Source of the DNA: Parachlorella kessleri
Taxonomy: Eukaryota > Chlorophyta > Trebouxiophyceae > Chlorellales > Chlorellaceae
Reading direction: 5' to 3'
DNA length: 54,589 nucleotides
Assembly: GCA_001598975.1 (NCBI GenBank)
Contig: BBXU01000855.1
Location: 1 to 54,589 of the forward strand
Position numbers and translations under genes: made by a program. Within the stretch, counting starts at the first letter, position 1; every line of letters begins with the position of its first letter. This document shows, piece after piece, positions 43,553 to 54,589 of the stretch. The notes beneath the pieces were generated by a model, which did not search any database, was not told where the DNA came from, and saw nothing but the letters and a program-made list of their open reading frames with translations.

Positions 43553-45508
43553 ATGGGCAGCAGCCAGGCTGGGGAGGCCCTGCCGAGCGTCCTTGATCGG
43601 CTACAGGCCAGGGAAGCCCAGCGGACTGCTGAGGCAGCAAAGAGGCTAGAGGCGCTGCAGAGCTCTGCAGACCCCAGGGAGTCGATCGAGGGCTTCATGG
43701 CCGAGTTCAACAAGCAGCGGCAAGCCCTGGAAGCCTCCCTGCATATGCTGCAAGAGACAGGAGCTGCGCCGGCATCCCAACCAACCATGGTTGGTAGCCT
43801 GGCTGCGGACGTTGCTGAGCTTGACAAGGTCTGTAGCTCAGGAAGCGGCAGCCAGCTCACTATATGGGCTAAGCTGATTTTGAATGGCTGGGGAATGTGG
43901 ACTGGAGAGTATCCACCTCCGTTCCAGCAGGCCTCCTCAAAGCAGTGGCATGTGCTGCAGGAGGTGGCTGCTGCTGCGTATTACCTCCCTATGTACGACT
44001 TGCGGCAGGCCACCCTTGCCATAGCAGCCTTGAAAGATCAGTTGGAGGCAGCAAAGACAGCCTTGCAACCTCGCAAGAAGTTCAGCTTCAACCGGAAAGC
44101 GGCCAAGCCTGCTGACGGCGAGGCAGGGGGAGCAGCAAGGGTGGCAGCACTAGGAGCGGCAGTTAGCCCAGGCGGTAGCGGTACCAATGACAGCGGCGAG
44201 GTGACTGAACATTTGCAAAGGCTATTACTCAGTAACACTCCTAGCAGCAGGACCGGCAGGTGAGGTTCGGTGGCATCCAATACCGTTGCATGGCTGCAAT
44301 GGCCACGGCACAACTCGTTTGCCAAGGTCCCTATCCAGGTGTAGCGACCAGCCATGGCAAAACCTGTCTGAACCGCTAGTGTAGTCGAGTTCCTGACAAG
44401 GGACAAGCAGACCAGGGTCTCTGTAAACAGCATGCCTCTTCCCTGCCCTTGTGCAGGTCCTTATCTGGCCGGAAGGGCCAATTGATACTTGAGCGGCGGG
44501 ACAGCGTTGCCGGCCTGGACTTCACCCTGAGTGACTTGCAGGACTGCACAGTGTTCCTGCTGGGCCCACTGGCGGCGCTGTTCCTGCACCGGCTGCAGCG
44601 GTGCCGGGTGTGCGTGGGGCCGGTGGCGGGTGCCACGTTCATGGAGGGTGAGTGCGAGCAGAGCTTCTGTGGGCTGCACCGGTTTGCTGTCCGGTCAGTG
44701 ACTGTATGAAGGGGGTATATTATGGCTTTCATCCTTGGATGCCCTTGATGAGAGTAGGCACCCCGGCACTGTGATGATATTTTTGATCAATGCAAATGGT
44801 ACACTTGCTTCTGCCGACTGCCCCCTGCATGGGCTGCAGATGTGCAGGACAGCACGCTGGTGCTGGCCTCGCGGCAGGTTAGGATCCATGCCACACAAGC
44901 TACTGACATCTACTTGAGGGTGGCGAGCAACCCCATCATTGAGCACTCTCAGGGAGTGCGGTTTGCTCCCTACACCTTGGTGTACCCGGGGCTTGATGAG
45001 GCAAGTGCTGTCTGTGCAGCATGCTGCACAGGGGTCACCTGTCAGCACCAAGTGCCTCAAGAAATCTTCTGCAATTGTGTCTTAACGGCTGCAGCTCGGT
45101 GCCGTTTTCCCAGTAGTTCCGTGGGAGGCGCATGTAAGGTTTCCTTGAAAGCGGAACAGAACCCCAGGTGCTCAGGGGATTGCTTCCGTGCGCAGGACTT
45201 GCGTCAGCAAGGGTTGCAAGAGGAGACGGGGAAGTGGTGTGAGGTGCATGACTTTGGCTGGCTACGAGCCAGCAAATCCCCCAACTGGTGAGCATCGGTT
45301 GCAGTGCTTGCTAACGCTAGGCAACACACCGTTGCCAGTACTGTGTGCCATAGACCGAGCGTCTTGGGCTGGGGAAGTCTTTCTTGCTAGTGGCTGCTGT
45401 AACCTACTGTCATGCTTGACACACTGTAGCTAACAGCCTAATAGGACCTTTGGATGCAGGGGGCTGGTGCCAGAAGGGGAGCGGAAACCACCACCCGGAG
45501 GTGCCTGA
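43553..45508 (+). CDS. TBCC: Tubulin-folding cofactor C
   Basis: ATG at 43553. Exons 1 and 2 encode an N-terminal helical domain with LDRLQAREAQRTAEAA and a following EVAAAAYYLPMYDLRQATLAIAALK segment (TBCC N-terminal spectrin-like domain), then a basic linker. Later exons form the C-CAP/TBCC beta-helix: DFTLSDLQDCTVFLLGPLAALFLH, then LASRQVRIHATQATDIYLRV with the conserved Q-x-R-x-H arginine finger, and SNPIIEHSQGVRFAPY. The last two exons give DFGWLRASKSPNW joined within the Trp codon to a short tail; stop TGA at 45506-45508. Cofactor C acts with D and E as the GTPase-activating factor that releases folded alpha/beta-tubulin dimers. The catalytic Arg is present, so this should be active. 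Confidence 0.93.
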
Positions 45509-45511
45509 CGG

Positions 45512-45531
45512 GGTATCAGCTGGCTGATACC
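45512..45531. other. Small hairpin just after the TBCC stop
   Basis: Nine-base arms (45512-45520 and 45523-45531) with a two-base loop, starting three bases after the stop codon. It lies in the presumed 3' UTR. It could affect mRNA stability, but a hairpin this short may be chance. Confidence 0.4.
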
Positions 45532-45769
45532 TGTGATGGTCCTGCTGATTAGTTGTCCTAACATGCATAGTCGGCTCCCCGGCGTTGCTTGGCAGGCTGA
45601 CACTTTGCACAGCAGACCTGCGCACAACATGCTTAGTCATTTTGCCAGGCCTCTTGGCGCTTGCGCCGTTGTCACGATGACTAAGCCGAAATCAAGTGAC
45701 ATCCACCCTCAGAAACTCATGCAACATCTAAGAGTTTGGTGCATCAATACTTAGCAGTCCAGCGGTCTG

Positions 45770-48589
45770 ATGGAGGGCATGGGACTGGAAGTCGCTTTAG
45801 AACCCCCAGCCCTATCCGAGCTGCACGCACTAGAGAGTGTCTTCTCCTGCTTGACTTTCGAAGAAAGGTGATGCGGTTGAGTGTGCTCGTGCAAGACTGC
45901 GGTTTTACATGACGCGGCAGCACTACCCGACTAGACGCTTTGCCCGGAACGCCACCAGCCGTGCATGCCAAAGCGGCAAGCACCTACAAAACTACGTAAA
46001 CGTAGGACTCATGACGTGCTGACTCGCTTCTGCAGGCTGTTGCAGCTGCCGCTGGTGTGCCGCGCCTTCCACGCAGTCCTGAGCCGGGGTGGACTGCACT
46101 GGGAGAATGTGCTCCTCGATGGCCACAAGATTGGCCCAGCAGCTGCCGGCCAAGCTGAAAAGTTCTGGACGAAGCTGCTGGCTTGGTGCCAGTCACGCGG
46201 TGCCTCAGTGCGGCGCCTGACAATGACCAACTTTGGTCCCCAGCTGCAGCTGCCCTGCGAAAACAAGGCAGTCAAACTGGAGAGCTTGTTCGGGCTCCTG
46301 CCGGGCCTTCAGGAGCTGACAGTCATCCGTAGCCCAGCAGCAACCTCGCCAGAAGTGCTCAGCAGGGCAACCTGCCTCACAGCCCTGAGGAAGCTTAGGG
46401 TCCAGCTGCAAGGGACCCTGCCCACTTCGACAGTCGGGGCACTGGCATGCCTGCCGCTGGAGAGTCTGAATATCACCCTTATCAGGTGAGTTGCTTTCCC
46501 GTGTTTGATTTCAACTGCCTCCTTTCGTTTCTTGCACCAATATGTGGGGCGCCGCCCATGAGCTTCCCCAGCAGGGCCCCGTTCACACCCTGTTCCCTGC
46601 ACCACAGCAAGCAGCTGTGCTTCTCTGCAGGACGATAGACGGCGGCAGCTCCTTTGGGGGGCCTTTCCCTGCCGAGCTCACCCGCCTTCAAACCTTGAAA
46701 CGCCTGGTGCTGGAGGGACCCTACAGCGGCGGCAATGCCAGCCGCCAAGTGCTGCCCGACGGCTTGTCCAACTGGAAGCAGGTGATGTGTGCGCATCAAG
46801 GGGCATTGATGTGTCCAGGGACGGCGCTGCAGGCGGGGGCTCAGTCACCAATGATGTGGGCCTATATGTTTTGCATTGGCACTGCCCTGAGACACCTTTG
46901 ACTGATACCTCACACAATAAGGTCTCTAACCAGTCACAATCGTCTTTCTTGTTCCCTTTTCCATCAGCTGACCCACTGCGCCTTTGCTTTTTGTTCCCTG
47001 CTGCTTCAGCTGACCCACCTGTGCCTCGTGAACCTGGGCTTGGAGGAGCTCCCGGAGGCTGTTGGGGAGCTGGAGAGCCTGGAGGAGCTCTGCCTTGGCA
47101 GGAATGTGCTGGGGCCAGGGCACGCTGGGCTGCCGGACAGCCTCACTAGGCTCACAAGGTGGGGTGACAGAAGGAGCCGCGCTATCTTAGCCGTTCTTGC
47201 ATGCCTCGACACCGGACCGAGGCGTCCATTCTTTCACTTCCGTTGCCTTTCCTGGTAGCTTCTCGTGTGGTGTGGGCAGGTTGTAACCCACTCTGAGCCT
47301 GCGCGCTTTGATGCAGGCTGAAGCGACTGGAGGTCCCCTTCAACAAGTTTGAGGCTGGCCTGCCGCCAGTCATTGGGCAGCTCACCAGCCTGGTAGGCAG
47401 AACGATCGTGCTCTCAGCTGAGGGCCAATCTGGATGCAGCAGTGCAGCAGTTTGCCAGGCACAACTGTACGACCTGCCTGCAGCTCTTGACCTGACAGCG
47501 AGCCATACCAGAGTCCCCAGGCACCTTAGTGCATGTTAAAAGCCAATTGAAGGTGTCCTCCTGTCCCACCTCTCCCATCCACTTCCTGGTGTGGTCCTAC
47601 ATCCTCTCCATGGTGTGCAGGATGAGCTCAATGTGGCCGGCAACATGTTTGGGGCGTTGTCGTCTGAGCTGCCGCAAGGCTTCTCCCAGCTGAGGCGACT
47701 GCGGTACCTGACGCTCACCAGCTGCGGCCTCACCAGCCTGCCAACAGTGGTGGCTGGGATGTCCACTCTGAAGCTGCTGAAGGTCAACATCAACCGCCTA
47801 CAGGTGTGTGTCGGCTGCCCTGCAGTCCTGTCGAGTGGTTAGTTACTTGATCTCTACTGTGTTCACTAGAGCTCGCATTCTCTTCTTCTGGGTCTGGACC
47901 ACTGGGTACATCCAGTTGATGTGTGCGGTATGCCGCCACGAGGTCTCCCTCGATGAACCATACCTCAACTGTGTGTAGTAGGACATATGGCATCAGCTGT
48001 GTTCAACTACGTTTACGCTCCCAACAAGTGTAGGAGGTTACAGTGACGCCCCCTAAAAAGCCAGCAATGACTGCTGACAGCCATGGGCTCCTGTGCACTG
48101 CAGGACCTCCCTGCCGGACCCTACCTGTCCTCACTTGAGATGATTGACATGGCCCACAACAGGTTTGCAGGTGAGTGTGGTGCGATGTAGATAAAGAGAG
48201 GTAGCGGTGAAAGGCGACTGCTTCCCAACAAGGCTTGGCCTGTTGTGGCACCTGGGCCTCCACCGCTGCCGGCTGCCGCTAGATGCATCACCCCCATATT
48301 TCCCTGCATGGCTGCTGTCGACCTGACCATACAGCCCCAGCCCTAGGGTTGCATACCCGGTACTAGTCCTTCCCGCTTATTCCATGCAGGGTACCCAGCC
48401 ATCCTGGCTGGCCCAGCAGCCAAGCGCTTGGAAGCAGTGGCTTTCCAGCACGACGGCGTGCACTACACCTGCCCCGTGCTCGCAGCACAGCTGGTAACTG
48501 CGGCCCCTCTTGGAGCGGGCGAGGCAGGTGCAGTGGGCGCCCTGGGTGCTGGTCCGGGCTTACCTCTTGCCAACCCAGCGGCAGCCTAG
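45770..48589 (+). CDS. F-box and leucine-rich-repeat protein
   Basis: Exon 1 (45770-45866) begins MEGMGLEVALEPP and ends ALESVFSCLTFEER, joining within an Arg codon to exon 2 (from about 46036), LLQLPLVCRAFHAVL. Together these make an F-box. Following exons encode leucine-rich repeats: LESLFGLLPGLQELTV, LTRLQTLKRLVLEG, LTHLCLVNLGLEELPEAVGELESLEEL, LKRLEVPFNKFEAGLPPVIGQL, DELNVAGNMFGAL, LRYLTLTSCGLTSLP and LEMIDMAHNRFAG. The final exon encodes an HDGVHYTCPVLAAQL segment and a Gly/Ala-rich tail; stop TAG at 48587-48589. Such proteins usually serve as substrate adaptors of SCF ubiquitin ligases, with the repeats choosing the target. The target is unknown. It is convergent with the pseudouridine-phosphate glycosidase gene. 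Confidence 0.82.
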
Positions 48590-49334
48590 CGGTGTTGGCC
48601 CTGGCGCCTCGAGTATGCTCGCACCCCAGCCACCCTGCAGGGATGCAACACACCTGGGATACTGGGCTGTGGTAGTTAGGGCTTATGCCCGGGGGTTTTG
48701 GATTATGAGTGTCGTGACAGCGATGCCTTGAGGCAGTCAACGACTGTTTACTCGTGTACAACTTGCTTGGCACTGCAGTGTCTTTCTAGATATCTTGGGC
48801 ACTGAAATTGTAGCTGCATATAAAAGCTGTCTGATCTCACGATGTTTGGCAGGGGCATTTTCTGAAGCCCTGGCCCGTGTATAGTACCATCTTAACAGGC
48901 CGCCCGGGCCGGCAAGACCCGCTAAGATTGTATATCCTATATTGTATCCCTTACAGGCACTGGGCACTGACATATGGTGTGTGCAACACCTTTTTAGTCC
49001 TGCTGCCGCAGTCTTTCAGTTCATGCATTGATCCCCAACTCACATTTTGCTATTGGGTTGTCCCGTAAAGGCCATGTTGCATGTTGTGTCCCTAGTTATG
49101 ACCTAATTCATAATAACTCAACCTAGCTGGAATTCTATTCCTGCTGCCACAGCCAGATCACCTCGGTCACTTCACACACAGAGCCGAGGGCAGGCTTGCA
49201 TCAGCTATTGACTATGGAGGAACTTGAACAAATGTACTCACATGCACAGTCACACTGCCATGCAATATCTTGCCAAGTGATATGGACTTCCAAGCCAGTG
49301 CTCCACCGCAGCACACCACCGCTGTAATCATCAG
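48590..49334. other. Convergent intergenic region
   Basis: About 750 bases between the ends of the F-box/LRR (+) and PsuG (-) genes, locally AT-rich around 48800-49130. It should contain only 3' UTRs; I see no gene or structural RNA in it. Confidence 0.45.
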
Positions 49335-52199
49335 CTACTCTTGCTGCAGCCGGCACAGCTCTGCCGCCAATTTGGCGCCCACCGCCGCATTGTTTTTGAC
49401 AAGGGCAATGTTGGCCTCCAGGGACCGGCCCCCTGTCAGCTCCTGGATGCGCTGCAGCAGGAAAGGCGTGATGTCGTTGCCTGTGATGCCCTGGGCATCA
49501 GATTCTGACAGGGCCTGCTGGATGGCAGACTCCACCTCGGCACCAGCAGCGGCCTGGTGGGCTGGGATGGGCACACCTGCACAGCATGAGGCAAGGCAGG
49601 TGAAGTGTTCTTGAGGCGTAGTCAACCTTGGCTCCAATACCAGCATCAAGCCCCAGGCATCACCCAAAAGGTGCAAGGCCAGAAACAGTGCTCCAGGTTT
49701 AAGAAGCAGACAAGCAGGCTCTCTATAGAATTACCAGCCGCTGCGCTGAACGCAAGCAACTGGACGCGCAACTGGCATGGCACCGCCAGGGGAGTGAGCA
49801 AGCAGGCACACCAGCAGCAGGGGGTCAAAAATCCAGTACAACAAGCATTGCCTTCAGTCCAATATGTGGCCGGTTGCACCAAGGCTGCTGCCTGCGCTGG
49901 TGGCACATCTCTGTGAGGGCCCTTGAAACCTGAAATCCAGTTGCATGCAAGGCGGTCACACACAAAGAAGGAGATCTTACCCAGCACCATGCCGCCCTCG
50001 AGCCCCAGCCGGCGAGCGGCGTGCGCCATGGCTGCTGCCTGCGCTGGGGAATCCACCCTGGCGGGCGCCCGGCAGCCACTAGCGGGTGTGAAGAATGCGG
50101 GGAACTCGTCGCTACCCAGGGCCGCCACACACACACCCTGCGCAGCACCGCACGGTGTTGCGTCATGGTACCCGCTTGCCACCACACCCCCACAGGGGAG
50201 AGTCCTGTGTTCGGCGTTAAGGCACACCCCAGATTCAGGGGCAGGGTCCCCGCCAGGTCGATCCTGGACAGCAATGTGCCAGCCCAGCCAGCAGCAGGTT
50301 TCCTGGGCAGGCAGGAGGGCAGTATACATGGGCTAGCTGCCCGCAATAGGCAGGAAGCAGCGGCCATCCTATGCAACACCCCAGCACACCCACCCCAGCT
50401 GCTTTGGCACCACTGAATGCTGTTCATGCGCATGCATACAGCCAAGACACACATGCACATCATGCATAAGAGCGCAACCCACGTCCCAGCCTAGCCAGGT
50501 CAGGGCGCAGTACCTGGGTTTCAAGGTACTCTAGAGTGCGGGGTATATCCAAGATAGACTTGACCCCCGCACACACCACAGCCACGGGGGTTCTGCCGAG
50601 CTCTGTGAGGTCTGCACTGATGTCAAGGCTGGTCTCCCCACCCCTGTGCACGCCGCCAATGCCTGCACCAGGGGGGGCACCCAGCCGTTGTGGTAAAACT
50701 GGGTCATGCATGGGAAATAGACACTTCATCCGAGTAAGGCAGCTGGGCGAATCATCAAACAAGTATCCCTAATCCAGCCCTGTGGGTGTACTGGCCATCC
50801 CGCAGACAAAAAGCGCAAGTGCCAGGAGTCCTACCACCACGCGGTGAGCCTCCTGCTGACCACGAGGAAAATATAAGATCATAGACCGTGCCATGCGGGC
50901 GCCTCAGTGCCTGCCGCACAAGCTTTGGCACCTAGTCCACCCAGCCCTTTGCAGACGCGGATGACCACGACATGCACCTGCCACACAACTTTCATACAAA
51001 GTGCCCAGGTCACAGCCACAGTTTCTCCATCTTTATGTGTCTCACCGCGCTTGTCAGTAACACAAAATGGCTTGCACCCCATGCGCAACCCTGGCACGCA
51101 CCTCCCGTCACAAACACTTGGATGCCCGCCCTGGCCGCCAGCAGCATGGTCGCCGACACGGTGGTGGCCCCGTCCAGCTGGAGCGCCATCACCAGGGGGA
51201 GATCCCTCCTGGAGGTCTTACGCACCTTGTGGCCTGCCTGAGGCATGGCAGGAGGCAGGGTGCCCAAACAACCATAACAGAGGTCCCATGACAGGTGGGG
51301 AGGGCCCATCAAGGATGAGGAGCCAAAGGAATCTCCCCAGAAGGATTGGACGCTGTAGCACATTAAGTAACTATGAACAGCACAGAGTGAGTGTCAACAT
51401 GGGGTGAAGGCTGCACTCGTGGCAAGAAATGGCAGCCATGCATGCAATTGGAATTGTACGGAACGTGCGGCCCTGGGGACACCGTTGCAGCCTGCCAGTG
51501 GATAGTGGGCATGAGCCTGGACCGATGCCTACAGCGACTGCCACTGTGCAATGCCTGTCCCAAAAAGGCACCCCACCTGTGCCAGGTACTTCAGCTGCTG
51601 CTGGGTCAGCCCTACATGCGGCACCCCATGCAGGATGGCGATTGTTGCTGGCACCGCCCCGTTGGCCCTGACCTGCACGTCCCAATCACTGCTGGGAATG
51701 GAAAGACTGTGACATTGTGAAGCCAGCAAAGTTTCGTGGCTTGGACAATGATGCAAGCCCTTCAGGGGCCGGCACTTACCACTCCTTCGACCTGCTTGGC
51801 AGTTTCCAGGTTCTGGGGGTAAGGCATGCCTGCAGGCAGCACCCACTGTGCTTCAGTGACAGCAAAATGGAGGCAATAACCCTCTTCAGAAAAAGTCACC
51901 ATTGAGGACCAAGCATCACAACCGCTGTGTAGACAGAGGGCCTTCACAAACAAACAACACTGGAGGAACCCTCACCATGCGTGATAATAGTCGACTCCAG
52001 GGCTACCACAGGCTTCCCAGACCTGAGAGCGTCCTGTACATCTTGACTGAACACAATGGCATCGGTGACCTGCACAACGAGCCACTGGGATACCTTGCAG
52101 CTGCAAAAACTAGCCAAAGCACTCCGGCCAGGTGCACGGCAGTACTCACGGTTTCACAGCAGCTTGTAGAGTTGCAAGCCAGGGCTTCTGAGCTGCCAT
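49335..52199 (-). CDS. psuG: Pseudouridine-5'-phosphate glycosidase (PsuG/IndA family)
   Basis: Minus strand, ATG at 52199 ([17 protein letters not shown]). Exon 2 continues in phase with [24 protein letters not shown], followed by [73 protein letters not shown] joined to [74 protein letters not shown], and a last exon with [22 protein letters not shown] and [10 protein letters not shown]. Stop TAG at 49335-49337. This is the complete family pattern. The enzyme reversibly cleaves pseudouridine 5'-phosphate to uracil and ribose 5-phosphate, the second step of pseudouridine breakdown, with the catalytic Lys expected in KSILD. No fused kinase domain is seen. KPWLATLQA near the N-terminus loosely resembles a PTS2 peroxisomal signal but has Pro at position 2. 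Confidence 0.94.
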
Positions 52200-52549
52200 G
52201 CTCTGCTTGTAGGTGCCCTGCAAGGACACCAACTCTCCTGCCCCACGACATGAGAGCCGCAAGGTTATACTGCAAGAAGAATCTCACACTTAGGCATTAG
52301 TATCTCGTCGCCACGCCCTGATCGCCATTCCACTCTTTGCGCTCGGCTTAACGCATGCCACGCACAGCAGCTGGGGCGCGTTTTTCTTGGGGAGCTGCAC
52401 ATGGGGAGGTGCACATCCCTGCGCCAATGTATCTTCGAAGCTGCATGTCGGGGTTGAAGTCTTTGAGTACTCTTCAATCCCTGTCAGCAGACGCGCAGCA
52501 CCTGAAACTCTTGACAGCGACCCCCAGAGCGCAGTTTTGCAGGTTCATC
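52200..52549. promoter_or_regulatory. Shared divergent upstream region of psuG and RTCA
   Basis: 350 bases between the two start codons, holding both 5' UTRs and probably a shared promoter. An acceptor-like tgtccttgcag lies upstream of the psuG ATG on the minus strand, so psuG may have a 5' UTR intron. No specific element could be assigned. Confidence 0.4.
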
Positions 52550-54589
52550 ATGTCGGCAGCAGCGTCTCAGAGCTCAAGGAAACGTGAAAGGTCGAAACGG
52601 CGCAAAGGGCCCCAGCCACCCAGGCCCACTGGCACCTTGGCTGTGCCTAGCGAGCCCTTGGACCTACCTGCAGGCGGTACTGAGATTGACGGTGAGACAA
52701 GTTGCGCTCTCCATGCTTGGAAGAGTCATTATGAATGCTCTCTACCCAAAGCTACATGTTTGGTTTTCGTATGCCTGCACTGCTGCAGCTTGTTTGCATT
52801 TATATTCCTCCTGCCTTCTGTGACTTGTTACGCGCAACAGTATGCCTTCCCTTCCACTGTAGTCCCTTACAACTTTCTGATTAAGCTTGTCATGAAGATG
52901 CCACTGGTGGTGACAGCCACAGCAAACTAATCCGCCCTCCCCTGCAAAGCCCCTTGCTGCTGGCAGCAGTAGTTGCGCCACTGACCTTCTCTCATGAAGC
53001 ACATCTTGTCCACACAGCCTACTCTACTCAACCGCCGTGCACCGCAGGCAGCATGCTGGAAGGCGGCGGCCAGATCCTACGCAACGCGGCCGCGCTGAGC
53101 GCCGTCCTCGGCAAGCCAATCAAGGTCATCAAGATACGCGCCGGCCGCAACAACCCGGGCCTGAGACCTCAACACCTCACAGGGCTACAGCTGATAGAGA
53201 CTGTGGCCAGCGGCAGGCTGCGAGGAGGGGCTGTGGGGTCGAGCACCGTCACGCTTGTGCCTGGCAAGCTGCAGTGCGCCGATCATGTGGGCGACACCCG
53301 GACGGCTGGCTCCTGTATGCTGCTAGCCCAGGTGGGTGGTGCTGCATCATTGAGGTGTGTGTGGAACTGTGCAGGGCTTGAGTGTGGTGAGCTAGGCTTG
53401 TTTATGTACAGGGTTTAGAGTTGTAGCGGAGGCAACGAAACGAGTGCACACACAGATGAGCAAGCTGAGTGCAAGGGGCACTCTGGGGCTCACCAGGGTG
53501 CCTGGGCAAGTACATATTTTCTGTCAGGGGTAATGGGTTTGTTACATCTCCGATCATACCTTTGCTGGTGTGTCCCTTCTGTCAGCCATGCCTATGCGTT
53601 TACCGCCGCAACCACTTTGAGCTTTCTCACCACACACACTGTCAGCACTGCGGTCCTTCTCCCGACCCTCATCATGTGCATCACATTCCCAGTGCCCACT
53701 GGGAATGTGATGCACATGATGAGGGTCGGGAGAAGGACCGCGCTAGCAGTGCATTCCCTGGACTGAACAGCCTGCCGTGATGCCTGCAGGCTGCGATGCC
53801 TTGCTTACTCATGGCTGCCCCAGGCCCGGGGGAGGCCACCCAGTCGCAGCTGGAGCTGCGCGGCGGCACTGACGCAGCCATGGCTCCCCCCGTGGGCTAC
53901 ATGCAGTACGTCCTGCTGCCCACCCTGCAGAGGCGGCTGGGGCTCCAGCTGGACCTGCAGCTGGAACGACGGGGGTTCTTCCCGAAGGTGGGCTTGTGAC
54001 ACCCTGAAGGACTGCTATTCCGCTTGTTTCTTGCTCAACTAGTTCTGTGGTTGGATACACACCTTCTCATGGCCTCCCGCCCGAGTCCCCAAGAGTTCCC
54101 ATGCGCATGTGTACCAACAGCAAGTTGGCAGCAAGGGCGGCAGAGGGTGCCCACTTCAGAGCAAGGCGCTGACTTGCTTCAGACGATGAGCTCACGACTT
54201 GGCACCGTCATCCACGGCTGCAGGGCGGCGGAGTTGTGCACCTCAGCGTCCCAGCCCTGCCTGGGGGGGCCACCTTGCCGCCCATAGACCTCACTGAGAG
54301 AGGGGAGGTGACCCGCATCTCCATCCATGCTTTCTCTGCTGGCTGCGTGTTGCCCACAGTGGCTGAGCGATTAGCAGCCGCTGCCGAGAAAGGTATGCTG
54401 GGCAGCAACGCAGTGGTCTAGATGGCCAAGCCAGGGCCGGCAGAGCACAAGAATGAATGCGAGGCCTCATGTCCTCGACTGCAGTGGGATAGCAGCACGT
54501 CTGCCTGCACATATCACACCCACCTCAAGCCATGCGTGCAAGGTACAGTCTTTGATGTGCACATGGAGGCCTGTGCGACAGATCCTCCA
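52550..54589 (+). CDS. RTCA: RNA 3'-terminal phosphate cyclase, 5' part (runs off window)
   Basis: ATG at 52550 opens an exon with a basic KRERSKRRKG stretch, a likely nuclear localisation signal, ending at 52690. The next exon joins within a Gly codon at 53049 and reads GSMLEGGGQILRNAAALSA, then KIRAGRNNPGLRPQHLTGLQ, and GDTRTAGSCMLLAQ. Later exons encode GGTDAAMAPPVGYMQYVLLP with RRGFFPK, and GGGVVHL...IDLTERGEVTRISIHAFSAG up to a donor near 54391. The catalytic His and the C-terminus lie beyond the window. The enzyme uses ATP to convert RNA 3'-phosphates to 2',3'-cyclic phosphates. The conserved GTxAxMAP and RGxxPK blocks favour the catalytic cyclase over the nucleolar relative Rcl1. It is divergent from psuG. 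Confidence 0.92.
53650..53741. repeat. Perfect inverted repeat, 45-base arms with a 2-base loop
   Basis: Positions 53650-53694 are the exact reverse complement of 53697-53741, separated only by CC. Outside the arms, the flanks (cactgtcagcact on the left, gctagcagtgc on the right) still show imperfect complementarity. It lies inside an intron of RTCA, between the exons ending near 53331 and starting near 53791. The transcript would form a very stable 45-bp hairpin. Confidence 0.97.

Noticed and set aside
49923..50336. 137-codon plus-strand open frame
   Set aside because: Antisense of the psuG exon encoding [13 protein letters not shown], which is unmistakable on the minus strand.
1..54589. 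tRNA, rRNA, CRISPR arrays, integrases or transposase genes
   Set aside because: No T-loop/anticodon structure, conserved rRNA segment, regularly spaced repeats or transposase motifs were found. The palindromes lack recognisable flanking element sequence.

Overview
The window is nuclear DNA of a green alga, most likely a core chlorophyte of the Chlorella/Coccomyxa (Trebouxiophyceae) type. The sequence is GC-rich. Genes are dense and split by many short introns, usually with gtgagt/gtaagt donors and ctgcag acceptors, and there are several GC-AG introns. Hydroxyproline-rich (SPPP/PSPSP) extracellular proteins are present, and several products have plant-type relatives. I see no rRNA, tRNA, CRISPR array or prokaryotic operon. 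Exon boundaries were worked out by eye from splice sites and reading-frame phase, so most gene ends are firmer than individual internal junctions.

Layout. 1-3911 (+): 3' part of an ABC exporter gene whose nucleotide-binding domain has lost every catalytic motif. 4443-13504 (+): a very large single-pass membrane protein with thrombospondin type 1 and EGF-like modules outside and a long Ser/Pro-rich tail inside that carries three SxIP (EB1-binding type) motifs. 14161-19181 and about 20473-26248 (+): a tandem pair of secreted papain-family proteases with proline-rich N-terminal regions; the first contains a ShK domain that the second lacks, and the second has apparent frameshifts. 26732-28407 (-): unrecognised basic nuclear-type zinc-binding protein. 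28566-30957 (+): short-chain dehydrogenase, divergent from it. 30958-32573: about 1.6 kb with nothing convincing.

32574-34548 (-): HD-domain metal-dependent phosphohydrolase. 35419-36096 (+): POLD4, the small subunit of DNA polymerase delta. 37037-38844 (-): cyclin-D1-binding protein 1/GCIP homologue. 39038-39467 (-): small CHCH twin-cysteine mitochondrial protein. 39796-42916 (+): Golgi-type sulfotransferase with a substituted PAPS-loop lysine. 43553-45508 (+): tubulin-folding cofactor C. 45770-48589 (+): F-box/leucine-rich-repeat protein. 49335-52199 (-): pseudouridine-5'-phosphate glycosidase. 52550 to the window end (+): RNA 3'-terminal phosphate cyclase, with a perfect 45-bp-arm inverted repeat in one intron.

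The first half is rich in cell-surface and extracellular-matrix functions (adhesion receptor, wall-type proteases), and the sulfotransferase in the second half could serve the same compartment. The second half is mostly housekeeping. Several neighbours are divergent pairs with short shared upstream regions: zinc protein/SDR, HD phosphohydrolase/POLD4, CHCH/sulfotransferase and PsuG/RTCA. The most unusual items are the receptor with the SxIP tail, the protease pair with exon-level gain or loss of a ShK domain, the catalytically dead ABC domain, and the perfect intronic hairpin.
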